A stretch of 64,000 nucleotides of DNA from CAZCDS01 sp964497585. Lineage in GTDB: Bacteria > Desulfobacterota > Desulfomonilia > Desulfomonilales > Desulfomonilaceae. Positions 19,533 to 28,231 of the stretch are shown here, one piece after another. The notes below the pieces were generated by a model. The model was not told the DNA's origin. It made no database searches and saw only the letters and a list, made by a program, of their open reading frames with translations. The DNA lies in contig CAZCDS010000005.1 in assembly GCA_964497585.1 (NCBI GenBank), forward strand, positions 1-64,000, written 5' to 3'. Both the position numbers and the translations under genes were made by a program. The stretch's first letter is position 1; each line of letters opens with the position of its first letter.

Positions 19533-20036
19533 AAGTTCAACATTTGGATGAGACTTCTCTATCGTGTCAGGTGCTCGTTGTGCCGGACCGTGTCACGGGA
19601 AACGAGGGCTCTCGGTTGATCTGCTTGGCATGAACATTCATTTCCTAGACCCGCACCTGTACAAATCCCTTGTCTCCGGCTCAGTATCAAACCAACGATA
19701 TCACGGGGCATTACTCAGCCATCCGCCGACATTGCAGTTTCTTGCTCCTGCCTCGACCGGCTGAACCGCCCCTGAACACTGGATGGACACCTCGTCGTTT
19801 CGGCTGATGTTTCACTGCCGCAGATCGCCTTGCTTGCGGCAGATTCCCTGCGTTCTTGATGCGTTCCGAACCTAGCCCATTCCTCTCCCCCTCGTCAAGG
19901 GAAATCACGAAAGCGCCGGATTACCCGAATGCGGTCAGCAATGGTGAGTCGAAGAAGATGCGCAGACTGCTTCTCGGCAGGCACCATGGCCAGTCCGGCG
20001 CCATCTCTACACGTGTCCGCTCTCTTGCCCCCCGGA
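19533..20036. other. Intergenic region, no gene supported
   Basis: Some 500 bases between the glycosyltransferase gene and a decayed sensor gene. Open frames on both strands are short and look random. I see no clear promoter or repeat. Confidence 0.35.
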
Positions 20037-20960
20037 TCATATCCCTGCCCGTCTTGTAGACCTGCTCCCACCGATCCCTGACCTGCCTCTGTTCTCGTCC
20101 AATACTCTGTGGACTGTAACGGCGATACGACCTCTGAGAATCGGTTTCATAGCAAATGCTTTGATCCTCATGGCCATTGCCTGGTCTTCGGTGATGCGTT
20201 CACTGAATCCGGTACAGAGAATGATCGGGGTGTCAGGCCTAATGCGGAGGAGCTACTGGGAGAAGTCGGTCCCCGTCGTGTGTGGCATCGTCATATCGGT
20301 CATGACCGGATCGCATTCATCCGGTCCGGCACGAAACAGCTCGAGAGCCTCGATACTGCCGGCCCTCGTGGCTCGACAGACCGAACATGTCCACCACCTT
20401 GCCGGGGGTACGAACGATATTCCCATCGAGGTCCAACACGAAGATGCCTTCGCGGACATTGTTGAAGACAGTGCGAAAAGCTTCCTCGAGCTCCCGTGCC
20501 CCCTTCTGGGCTGCCGTTTCGCCGGTGACCACGCGCAGATGGGCGACAATTCCCCGCACCGGATCACGGAGTCCGTTGACGACGACAACTTCGAGTCATG
20601 CTAGCTTCCGTCTTTGCGTGGCATTCTCACACGCCATCGCTCCGAGGACCCGATACGCTTCTTCAAGAGGGCATCATAGACGTTTTGTTTGAGCTGGATT
20701 TCCTCGGGCGGTGAGAAGTCCCATCCAGACGTTCCGACGATCTCTTCGGAGCAGTACCGTGAATACTTCTCTATGGAGCGGCTGCAGAATGTGATGAATC
20801 CTTCCCGGTCAACGACTATGATAATCATATTTTCCGCGCCGTCGATGACCGTTTTGAAGAATTTTGCCCTCTCATTGGCCTTCGCCTCGGCCTTCCTGCT
20901 CTCACTCGATACGGCCCGACATTCATCCAATTGGTGACGAAGACTCGTGAGTTCCTCCAT
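20037..20960 (-). pseudogene. Decayed PAS-PAS-receiver (hybrid histidine kinase) remnant
   Basis: Three readable pieces of a sensor protein occur in order on the minus strand, in two frames. At 20601-20960 an N-terminal coiled region and a PAS domain (FKTVIDGAENMIIIV, FITFCSRSIEKYSRY) end at a stop after RMPRKDGS. At about 20317-20560 a second PAS domain (AFRTVFNNVREGIFVLDLDG) continues in another frame. From about 20360 down, back in the first frame, a receiver domain starts (PDECDPVMTDMTMP, phospho-acceptor region); after DFSQ it has an in-frame TAG and then continues as LLRIRPDTPIILCTGFSE and AMKP to a TGA at 20037. The HisKA and ATPase core expected between PAS and receiver is missing, so an internal deletion preceded or accompanied the frameshift and nonsense codon. 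Confidence 0.8.
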
Positions 20961-21111
20961 AGCTCCTCCTCGCCTGAATTAGCTTCCTCATGCGGGTGCA
21001 GGGGAAAGATTGAACGCCGTACTGGAACGGCTCCAACCGGAATGGTAGCAACGCACTTACCGTTGCACGGTACCAGGACGAAATTCTGAGAGTCAGCGGG
21101 TATGTCGTGGC

Positions 21112-21140
21112 TTGACAGGGAGTTGCGAGGCCCTTAGAAT
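21112..21140 (+). promoter_or_regulatory. Sigma-70-type promoter for the pseudo-cyclase ATPase gene
   Basis: TTGACA at 21112-21117 and TAGAAT at 21135-21140 are separated by 17 bases, one mismatch from the consensus pair. Transcription from here would give a leader of about 145 bases before the gene at 21294. The leader holds a GC hairpin CCGCC-agtta-GGCGG at 21205-21219 and an AGGAGG ribosome site just before the ATG. Confidence 0.55.
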
Positions 21141-21293
21141 GAGTTTAGTGCTCTGGGCGTTAGGAGATCGTTATTAACCCCGATTAGGTTCAGCACTTCG
21201 TGTGCCGCCAGTTAGGCGGGGCTGAGTTGCGTTCTGCTCGCCTTCATTAAGACCGACTCCCTGAATTGATTCGCTCTTATCCAGGAGGATCAG

Positions 21294-24200
21294 ATGCGAT
21301 GCCGTACGTGCGGTACGGAATTAGGAGAAGGGGAAGAAGTTTGCAACCGATGTGGATCAAGGCTGTACATCGTTTGTCCTGGGTGCGGATTTCGCAATCC
21401 CTCCGAAGCCGTAAGCTGTGAAAAATGCGGCGGCTCCCTTGTCATTGGAGATCGGTACGGTAGGTCGGACCGGTCCTTTGAAGAACAGCTTGCCCGGATT
21501 CTACAGTTTCTTCCCACCAGAATTCCATGGACTCTTTTGGCTGGAGCCGGCCTGCCGAGGGCTCACCACAGCCAAGCCACTGTTTTGTTGGCCGATATAA
21601 TGGGCCGTCCGAGCGACCAGGATGACGAAAGTGTCTCCCCACCGGAATCCTCGCTGCGGGAGGCCGCCGAAATCCTTGGCCGTAGAGTACTCGACTTCGG
21701 AGGAACCGTAATTGAGCTGAGTCACCGCGATATTCTTGCCGTGTTCGGAATTCCCATGCCTTTGGAAAACGCTCCGCAGATAGGGATTCGGTGCGCCTTT
21801 GAAATGCGCCGAGAGATCAATGGACTGAGGGAAACAATCGGGCGACGGGCCGTTGGCCACGGACTGGGTCTTCGGATCGGGATGCACACGGGTCCGGTCG
21901 TCATGGGAGGAGGCGCAAAGGCTCTCGGGGCCGAGGTTGGTTCGGTCGAAGATACGGTACGTGTGGCTCTGGGAGTCAGGCAACTCGCCGACCAGGGCGA
22001 AATCTATGTCACCGGTAGCACCTACAGGCCTACTGAGCCCTATTTTAGGTTCGAGTCCCAGGGAGAGAGGCTGATCCAAGGAAGAGACAAGCCGGTGAAG
22101 GTCTATCGCGTCATTGCTCGGAGCAGTAGGAGAACGCGGTTTGATCTGAGCGCCCAACGGGGACTGACTGAGTTCGTGGGGAGAGAGCATGAGCTGGAGA
22201 TGCTGCTCGAAGGATTCGAGCATGCACGCTCCGGTAAAGGCCAGGCATTTTCCATCGCGGCTGAGGCGGGAGTGGGAAAGTCGAGACTGTTGCACGAATT
22301 CAAAAAGGCCGTGGCTGACAAGGACGTGAGCTTTCTCGAGGGACGATGCCTCTCATACGGGAGAAACATGGCCTACCACCCTATTGTAGATATGTTGAAA
22401 AGGGAGTTCGACGTGGACGAGGAGTCCGAAGACGAGGTGGTCAGAGACAAGGTCTCTTGCAACCTCGAGCGGTTGGGGTTGGAAGTCGCTTGGACGCTCC
22501 CGTACCTCCTCGAGCTCCTCTCAGTCCAAGGCAGCGGCATAGACAGGCTTTTCATGAGTCCAGAGGCCACGCGGGAGAGGATCGTCGAAGCGATACGTGG
22601 GCTGGTCTTGAGAAGCTCTCAGATCCGGCCGTTGATCCTCGCGTTCGAGGACCTCCACTGGACAGACAGAAGTTCCATGGAACTCTCAACAAATCTCCTT
22701 GACAGCATAGCCGAATCGAGAATCCTCCTGTTGTTCACCTATAGGCCCGGGTTCCAGCATGACTGGGCCTCCAGGCCCTTTTACAGGGAAATAAGGCTCA
22801 GTCAGCTCAGCGAGGAGGAGACTCCGCTCATGGTCTCCTACGTGCTCGGCGAAGGCAAGGTGAATTCCGGTCTTGAGCAATTCATTTCGGAGATGACTGA
22901 AGGGGTCCCGTTCTTCATCGAAGAATTCATTAGAGCCCTCAAGGAGTTGCATATAATAGAGAAGATACAGGACGAGTTTCGGCTCGTTTCTCGGGGTAGG
23001 GATCTGCCCGTCCCGGACACCATCCAGGATGTGATCATGGCACGGGTGGACGCATTGCCCGACAAGGCACGAGAAGTGCTGCAGATGGGTGCGGTGATCG
23101 AGCGGGAGTTCAGCTACCGACTCATAAGGGAGATCTCGGGCCTTTCCGAAAATGAAGTGCACTCCTGTTTGGCCCGTCTCAGAGACCTGGGACTTATCTC
23201 CGAGCGTGGTACATTTCCTGGGAGCGACTACGTCTTCAGGCACGCGCTCACCCGAGACGTGGTATACGAATCGATCGTTCCAACCGTAAGGAGGAAGCTA
23301 CATCAGGCGGTCGGTTCCGGCATCGAACGAGTTTTCAAGACCGCACTCCCTGAGTATTCGGGAAAACTCACCGGCCATTACATCGAGAGCGGGGACTACG
23401 GCAGGGCGGCGAGGTTTGCTGGAATGGCCGCGGGAAGAGCCCGACGGACTGCGGCACTGGATGATGCGATAACCTATGCGACCGAGCGAGTGCACTGTCT
23501 GGAAAACATGCCGCCTGGCGAGGATCGTCAAACGCGACTGATCGAAGCACGGACAATGCTTGGAATGAGCCTGCTCGAAATGAACCACATGGGGGATGCG
23601 AGAGATGCTGTCCAGCCGATCCTTGACGCCGCCATGGAGGGCTCTGACAAAAGGGTGCAATCACACATCTTCAGCATCCTAGGCGTGTGCGACGGTTGGG
23701 TGGAGGAAGATCCGGTGGGGGCCATCGTGAATCTGCAGCAGGCGTTAGCTCTTTCCGGGGAAACGGGAGACCCGGCTAGCTCGCTCAATGCCAGCCACTG
23801 GTTGGGGGTTGCATCTTCGCTCAATTGCGATTTTGATATGGCCGAACACTACCACGACATAGCACTCACTGTTGCCAGGCGAACGAATAATATGGTGCGT
23901 TTGTCCACGGTCATGAGCAGCATGGCCGGTTGGGCGAGGTACTTCCGCGGGAAGGTCGATCACGCGTACGAGACGAGTGGGGAAGCCGTCAAGATAGCCG
24001 ATGAGTGCGATGATATCATTGCCCACTCGTGGGCACAGGTCAGCCACGGCATGAGTTGTCACGGCAAGGGAATGATTGGCGCGGCCGTCCACCACCTCAA
24101 GAAAGGAGTCGGTTTCTCCCGACGCGCCAATCTGTTTGTTGCAAACACCGTGGCACAGAATTTCCTCGGCGAGATCGAATTCCAACGAGGGGTCTATGAG

Positions 24201-24665
24201 CGTGCGAGGAATCATTTCCGGGAGGCGGTCCGTCTGACGGAGCAGGCGAGGTGTTTTCCCTCATGGCGCCGGCTTAATGAAATCGGTGTGGTTATGGCGG
24301 AGGTAATGCTCGACGGCCGAGTTCCTGATGTGGAATTTCTCCGAGAATGTGAACGTCAAAACAAGGTGCGGCTCTATGAAGGGTGGATCGCCAGGTTCGC
24401 TGCCAAGGCTTTGCTGGGCGCGGGAGGATCTCTTCTGGACTCGGCCGAGCATTGGGTCGATAAGGCCATTGACGCTGACCGGCGAAACCACATGATGCTC
24501 TTCCTGGGCCAGGATTTTCTGCTGTCAGCTCAATTGGCAAGGCGCAGAGGCGTGACCGGGAAAGCCAAAGAGTCGCTGCGACAGGCCGTCTCGCTCTTTG
24601 CCATGTGTGGAGCGATTGGTCATCGCAGCAGCGCCGAGGCGGAATTGGCCTCGCTGGGTGAGTAG
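21294..24665 (+). CDS. Zinc-ribbon / degenerate class III cyclase / STAND ATPase / TPR protein
   Basis: A 1123-residue signalling protein, start ATG behind AGGAGG. Residues 3-45 form a double zinc ribbon (C3, C6, C17, C20, C28, C31, C42, C45). Residues about 95-275 have the class III nucleotide cyclase fold, but only the first metal Asp (D101) is kept: the second is Arg145 in SHRDILAVFG, and the Asn and Arg of the VNxAxR block are replaced (TVRVALG, 221-227). Residues 323-331 are a Walker A, AEAGVGKSR, opening an AAA_16/STAND ATPase; AFEDLHWTDRSS near 450 is the Walker B region. The remaining 500 residues are TPR-like helices. The cyclase domain is therefore probably a regulatory, non-catalytic module. 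The architecture is common in this phylum; the loss of active-site residues is what I see in this copy. Confidence 0.85.
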   Translation: MRCRTCGTELGEGEEVCNRCGSRLYIVCPGCGFRNPSEAVSCEKCGGSLVIGDRYGRSDRSFEEQLARILQFLPTRIPWTLLAGAGLPRAHHSQATVLLADIMGRPSDQDDESVSPPESSLREAAEILGRRVLDFGGTVIELSHRDILAVFGIPMPLENAPQIGIRCAFEMRREINGLRETIGRRAVGHGLGLRIGMHTGPVVMGGGAKALGAEVGSVEDTVRVALGVRQLADQGEIYVTGSTYRPTEPYFRFESQGERLIQGRDKPVKVYRVIARSSRRTRFDLSAQRGLTEFVGREHELEMLLEGFEHARSGKGQAFSIAAEAGVGKSRLLHEFKKAVADKDVSFLEGRCLSYGRNMAYHPIVDMLKREFDVDEESEDEVVRDKVSCNLERLGLEVAWTLPYLLELLSVQGSGIDRLFMSPEATRERIVEAIRGLVLRSSQIRPLILAFEDLHWTDRSSMELSTNLLDSIAESRILLLFTYRPGFQHDWASRPFYREIRLSQLSEEETPLMVSYVLGEGKVNSGLEQFISEMTEGVPFFIEEFIRALKELHIIEKIQDEFRLVSRGRDLPVPDTIQDVIMARVDALPDKAREVLQMGAVIEREFSYRLIREISGLSENEVHSCLARLRDLGLISERGTFPGSDYVFRHALTRDVVYESIVPTVRRKLHQAVGSGIERVFKTALPEYSGKLTGHYIESGDYGRAARFAGMAAGRARRTAALDDAITYATERVHCLENMPPGEDRQTRLIEARTMLGMSLLEMNHMGDARDAVQPILDAAMEGSDKRVQSHIFSILGVCDGWVEEDPVGAIVNLQQALALSGETGDPASSLNASHWLGVASSLNCDFDMAEHYHDIALTVARRTNNMVRLSTVMSSMAGWARYFRGKVDHAYETSGEAVKIADECDDIIAHSWAQVSHGMSCHGKGMIGAAVHHLKKGVGFSRRANLFVANTVAQNFLGEIEFQRGVYERARNHFREAVRLTEQARCFPSWRRLNEIGVVMAEVMLDGRVPDVEFLRECERQNKVRLYEGWIARFAAKALLGAGGSLLDSAEHWVDKAIDADRRNHMMLFLGQDFLLSAQLARRRGVTGKAKESLRQAVSLFAMCGAIGHRSSAEAELASLGE

Positions 24666-24741
24666 CATTACCTACTTGTTCGCGGGGAGTTCCGGGACCA
24701 AGTTGTGTAAACAAGTCGCCAATTCGGGTTCGCAGGTTGAG

Positions 24742-25506
24742 TCACTTTCTTGCAGCTTTGGCCACCGTAAACGCTTTTGTTATCGATTCTCGCGCGATCC
24801 CAGTTCTCAGCCGGGCGACTCTGCGATTCATGAGTCGCCTCACTATGTGACAGAAGATCAATCTCCGGAAAACGTTTGTGTGCAGGTTGGATCCGAGGGA
24901 GCGATAGACTTCATCCGGTGAATCGAATATCCCGTAGTCCTCTGCGATTGCCTCTTTCTGAATATAGGTGTCCTTGCCCATCCACTGAACGGGCGCATGG
25001 TGGAGATCCTGTACCGCCGCGGCGTATCCGCAGAATACACCGCTCGTTGGAGCGCACATGGATTGGAGCCTATCAAGGTATGCTCGATCGAGAATGCATC
25101 CCTCCAGGGCCAGCCAGTCGCCCGTGAAGCGGACTTCCGCCCAGGTATGGAGCAACCTGTCGGGGGCGAGTTTGTACACGAGTGCAGGAACCGCGCCCCT
25201 CTGAACACGCTTATCTATGGCGAACGCGTGAGTCCGACAGGGTACGCCGACACTGCGCAGCAGGGCCATGAGGAGCGTCGATTTGGTGTTGCACTGCCCA
25301 TACCCGGCCCTGAGGATTCTCGAAGCCGGTATGTCGTCCGACTCATTGTACCCGAACGCAATTTCATCTTTTACGAAGCTGTAGATCGCGCCGATTTTGT
25401 CGTACTCGCCGAGTTCTCCCCACTTCCGATATCTCAAAAGCGCTACGAGTGCAGGGTGGTTGAAATCGAGAAGATCAGTTTCTTTGAGATAGGTTTCCTC
25501 GTTCAT
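24742..25506 (-). CDS. Transglutaminase-like cysteine peptidase family protein
   Basis: A 254-residue cytoplasmic-looking protein of the transglutaminase-like fold. The nucleophile is in GYGQCNTKSTLLMALLRSVG near residues 70-89; the His is in HTWAEVRF near 120-127, and an Asp follows in ALEGCILDRAYL near 133-144. That order Cys-His-Asp is the family triad. There is no signal peptide. A textbook AGGAGG lies just before the ATG. It is tail to tail with the pseudo-cyclase ATPase gene and head-on after the AraC-type regulator gene, which reads in the same direction 46 bases upstream, so the regulator and this enzyme may form an operon. Substrate unknown; such proteins are often proteases or protein-modifying enzymes. 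Confidence 0.78.
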   Translation of the reverse strand: MNEETYLKETDLLDFNHPALVALLRYRKWGELGEYDKIGAIYSFVKDEIAFGYNESDDIPASRILRAGYGQCNTKSTLLMALLRSVGVPCRTHAFAIDKRVQRGAVPALVYKLAPDRLLHTWAEVRFTGDWLALEGCILDRAYLDRLQSMCAPTSGVFCGYAAAVQDLHHAPVQWMGKDTYIQKEAIAEDYGIFDSPDEVYRSLGSNLHTNVFRRLIFCHIVRRLMNRRVARLRTGIARESITKAFTVAKAARK

Positions 25507-25551
25507 GGCATCCTCCTGACAAAGTGATAGGGGCCTTGCCTTTGCGTCGTA

Positions 25552-26376
25552 TCACTTCAAGAAGGAGGTTACTTGAACAAACCGGCTATTCTTGAAAAGT
25601 GCTGAAAGCGTGATACCGAACATCCGCCTGAATGTCCGGCTCAAATGGGCGGAGTCCGAGAATCCTGCACTATGTGCGGCTGTGGTAAAAGAAACGTTAT
25701 CAAGTATCTGCTCGATGGCCTGGATGAGCCTCAACCAGAGCAGATATCTTCGGACGGGGATTCCGATCTGTTCCGTGAAGAGGTGAGCAAGTCTGCTCTC
25801 GGAGAGGCCGACCGCGTCGGCAACGTCACTCAGGGGAGCCTTGCTTTCCCGAAGTACCTTCATGAAGGCCAGTGCTCTCTCCACTCGAGGGTCGAGCGGT
25901 CGGCATCGATAATCAGCGCCTGACAAACCGTAGAGAAACTCATCACAGAGGCTCTTCATGTCGCAGTACTCGCTCGAGTAAGGGAGAGCTTCGCGAAACT
26001 CTCCGATGATGCGCTCAAAGGGCTCCGGGCTGATCGCGCCAACTCCCCCATCATGACAGTGCTCTCTGATGATCCGTTGAGCGGTCTTCGACTCGGGATC
26101 GAGGAGGAGTACCGCTTGTACATCCCCCGTCCCGTCGAACCGGTGGGGCCGGTCGGGAGATATCACGATCATACGATGTGATTCCCACGCCCCGTCAAGC
26201 GAGAGGCGAAATGTTCTGTTGAGACCGACTGCTATTTGAAGCGCGTGGTGGCTATGCTCGGACGCGTCTCTTACCTCGCCGAGATAGAGTGCAAGTCCAT
26301 TCCACAAAAAGAACCTGGTGCCGAACCCTTCCGATCGACCATTCGCCAAGCTTGTTGAGGCAGCTTGATTTCTCAT
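25552..26376 (-). CDS. AraC-family transcriptional regulator
   Basis: About 274 residues from the ATG used here; a GTG four codons upstream is also open. The N-terminal 160 residues read as a small cupin-like sensor domain (SLDGAWESHRMIVISPDRPH). The C-terminal 100 residues are a double helix-turn-helix of the AraC type: LSDVADAVGLSESRLAHLF as the first and FTTAAHSAGFSDSAHLSRTF as the second, followed by the family's FRRMFGITLS. The short gap to the transglutaminase-like gene on the same strand suggests co-transcription. The effector is not evident. Confidence 0.9.
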   Translation of the reverse strand: MRNQAASTSLANGRSEGFGTRFFLWNGLALYLGEVRDASEHSHHALQIAVGLNRTFRLSLDGAWESHRMIVISPDRPHRFDGTGDVQAVLLLDPESKTAQRIIREHCHDGGVGAISPEPFERIIGEFREALPYSSEYCDMKSLCDEFLYGLSGADYRCRPLDPRVERALAFMKVLRESKAPLSDVADAVGLSESRLAHLFTEQIGIPVRRYLLWLRLIQAIEQILDNVSFTTAAHSAGFSDSAHLSRTFRRMFGITLSALFKNSRFVQVTSFLK

Positions 26377-26461
26377 GATACCAAGCACAGGGAACCCCTC
26401 CGGGTTCGCGGGGGCCCATTGGACTGGCAGTCCGATCGACCCGAGAAAAACGAGCTGTGCT

Positions 26462-27015
26462 TCATTCTACCAGAAAGGAGCAGCCTTCTCCAACTCCCGC
26501 GGGCCGCATAGTCGTGTCCACGTCGAAGACCGGTTTTCCGTCGACAAACGCTCCATCGAGTCTTCCCTCGAGATTGCGTGCGAACACGGCCTGTTGACTA
26601 CGCGGGCTTGATCCAACAGGAACGCCCGAACCGAGCTGACCGATCATTTCTCGGGGCAGGAGGAGCAAGAACGTGTGCCCCTTCCCTGATTCCGAGGTCA
26701 GATGGATGGAGGCTGCATCTCTACTGTGACAGTTCAAACGCGTTTCGAAGCCTGTTCCACGTAAGTGAGCCCATCTCCGTGAGGAGGATTCCCTGGTAAG
26801 GTTCGTGAAGCGTTCTCCCGGACCTTATGCGGAGCAACGGCTCCGAGTAAGATGTGCTCTCCTTGGCGAGACAGTGTGGCCTGACATCCTTGCATCTGTG
26901 GACGGCATCGCGCACAAACGACGAGCAATTTGGTACGAAACTCCGGCCTACGCCCTAGCAACCCTGTCAAAGAAATTCTTCTCTGTACCGCCCCCTTGAT
27001 GGCGCTCCCGGGCAT
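26462..27015 (-). pseudogene. Possible remnant of a sensor histidine kinase
   Basis: The minus strand at about 26640-26710 reads SIHLTSESGKGHTFLLLLP, which matches the last strand-helix block of histidine-kinase ATPase domains (G-x-I-x-x-x-SE-x-GKG-x-x-F-x-x-x-LP). Further upstream on the same strand, in another frame near 26740-26900, HGDGLTYVEQASKRV resembles the second half of a HisKA dimerisation helix. The N and G boxes that should lie between are not readable. I take this as a badly decayed kinase upstream of the AraC gene. The first match is good, the second weak. Confidence 0.38.
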
Positions 27016-27259
27016 TTGTCCGGTGCCTCGGTTGCTCGTGAAATCCCGTAGAAGGGGTTTTCAATCGGTTTTTTCCTTGACCCCCAGGCGTAACGGTAAG
27101 CATAATCGACAATGGGCTGACCGCTGAGGCAATGTAGTACTCTCTCCGGCCGCACCTTCGGAGGATGAGCCGGACAAGTCCCCAACGCCCTGTGACCGGT
27201 GCGGAGGGCCGTCCTGCAGAATCCCGCCCTCGACAAAGCCGATCGTGACCGAGCACAAT

Positions 27260-28231
27260 ATGAAGAGGACCAGCCTATTAGCTACCTTCGTCGTGTGGCT
27301 CACGTTTGCCCATGCCGCCTATGCAGAGGCTCCTCTGAAGAAAGTCTCCATGATCCCTCACTGGATTCCGCAGGCCCAGTTTGCCGGATACATGGTCGCT
27401 GTGGACAAGGGCTTCTATCGTGACGAAGGGTTGGATATGAAGCTTTACCGGGGGGGGCCCGACAAACCGGTGACTGAGGAGTTGACATCAGGCCGGGTAA
27501 CATTCTGTGTCGACTGGTTGTCCTCGGCAATTCAGGCGAGAGCTTCAGGAGTGAAACTGGTCAACCTGGCTCAGATAGTTCAGCGTTCCGCGCTGATCCT
27601 CGTGGCTCGCAAGGACAGTGGAATCAAGTCCCCCGAAGATCTTGAAGGGAGGAAGATCGGCCTTTGGCCCGGAGCGTTCATGCTCCAGCCGAAAGCCCTT
27701 TTTCGCAAGTATAATCTTAATGTAGTGATCATACCCAACTATACTTCCATGGATCTCTTTCTCAAGGGAGGCGTCGATGCCATCACGGCCATGTGGTACA
27801 ATGAGTATCATCTCCTCGTCAACAGTGGCCTCAACCCGGATGAACTTACGCTCTTTTTCTTCAAGGACTACGGGCTGAATTTTCCGGAAGACGGTCTGTA
27901 CACCCTGGAGGAGACGTTTCGAACCGATCCGGCCATGTGCGGACGATTCGTGAACGCCTCTTTGCGCGGCTGGCTCTATGCGTTCCGTCACAAGGAGGAA
28001 GCCGTCGACGCCGTCATGAAGCGAGCGGAGGCCGCGGCAACCGGGACGAATCGCGCGCACCAGCGGTGGATGCTCAACTGCATGGAAAAGTTGATCCTCC
28101 CTGGCGGCAACCGATCGCGACTGGGAAAGCTCCGCCAATCGGACTACCGGCTTGTGGGAAAAACACTCAAAGACCTGCGCCTGATAAAGCGATTGCCGCC
28201 CTACGCAGACTTCTATCGGGGAAAACGATGA
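27260..28231 (+). CDS. NMT1/THI5-like periplasmic substrate-binding protein
   Basis: About 323 residues from the ATG; a GTG five codons earlier is in frame. Residues 1-23 are a signal peptide (KRTSLLATFVVWLTFAHAAYA). The mature part opens with VSMIPHWIPQAQFAGYMVA and DKGFYRDEGLDMKLY, the signature of the family that binds pyrimidine, taurine or nitrate-type ligands, then continues with EELTSGRVTFCVDWLSSAI and EDLEGRKIGLWPG. No ABC permease or ATPase gene accompanies it. Its stop overlaps the start of a membrane cyclase gene by ATGA, so it is translationally coupled to a sensor. I infer that it presents a ligand to the cyclase's periplasmic domain and does not feed a transporter. Confidence 0.85.
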   Translation: MKRTSLLATFVVWLTFAHAAYAEAPLKKVSMIPHWIPQAQFAGYMVAVDKGFYRDEGLDMKLYRGGPDKPVTEELTSGRVTFCVDWLSSAIQARASGVKLVNLAQIVQRSALILVARKDSGIKSPEDLEGRKIGLWPGAFMLQPKALFRKYNLNVVIIPNYTSMDLFLKGGVDAITAMWYNEYHLLVNSGLNPDELTLFFFKDYGLNFPEDGLYTLEETFRTDPAMCGRFVNASLRGWLYAFRHKEEAVDAVMKRAEAAATGTNRAHQRWMLNCMEKLILPGGNRSRLGKLRQSDYRLVGKTLKDLRLIKRLPPYADFYRGKR

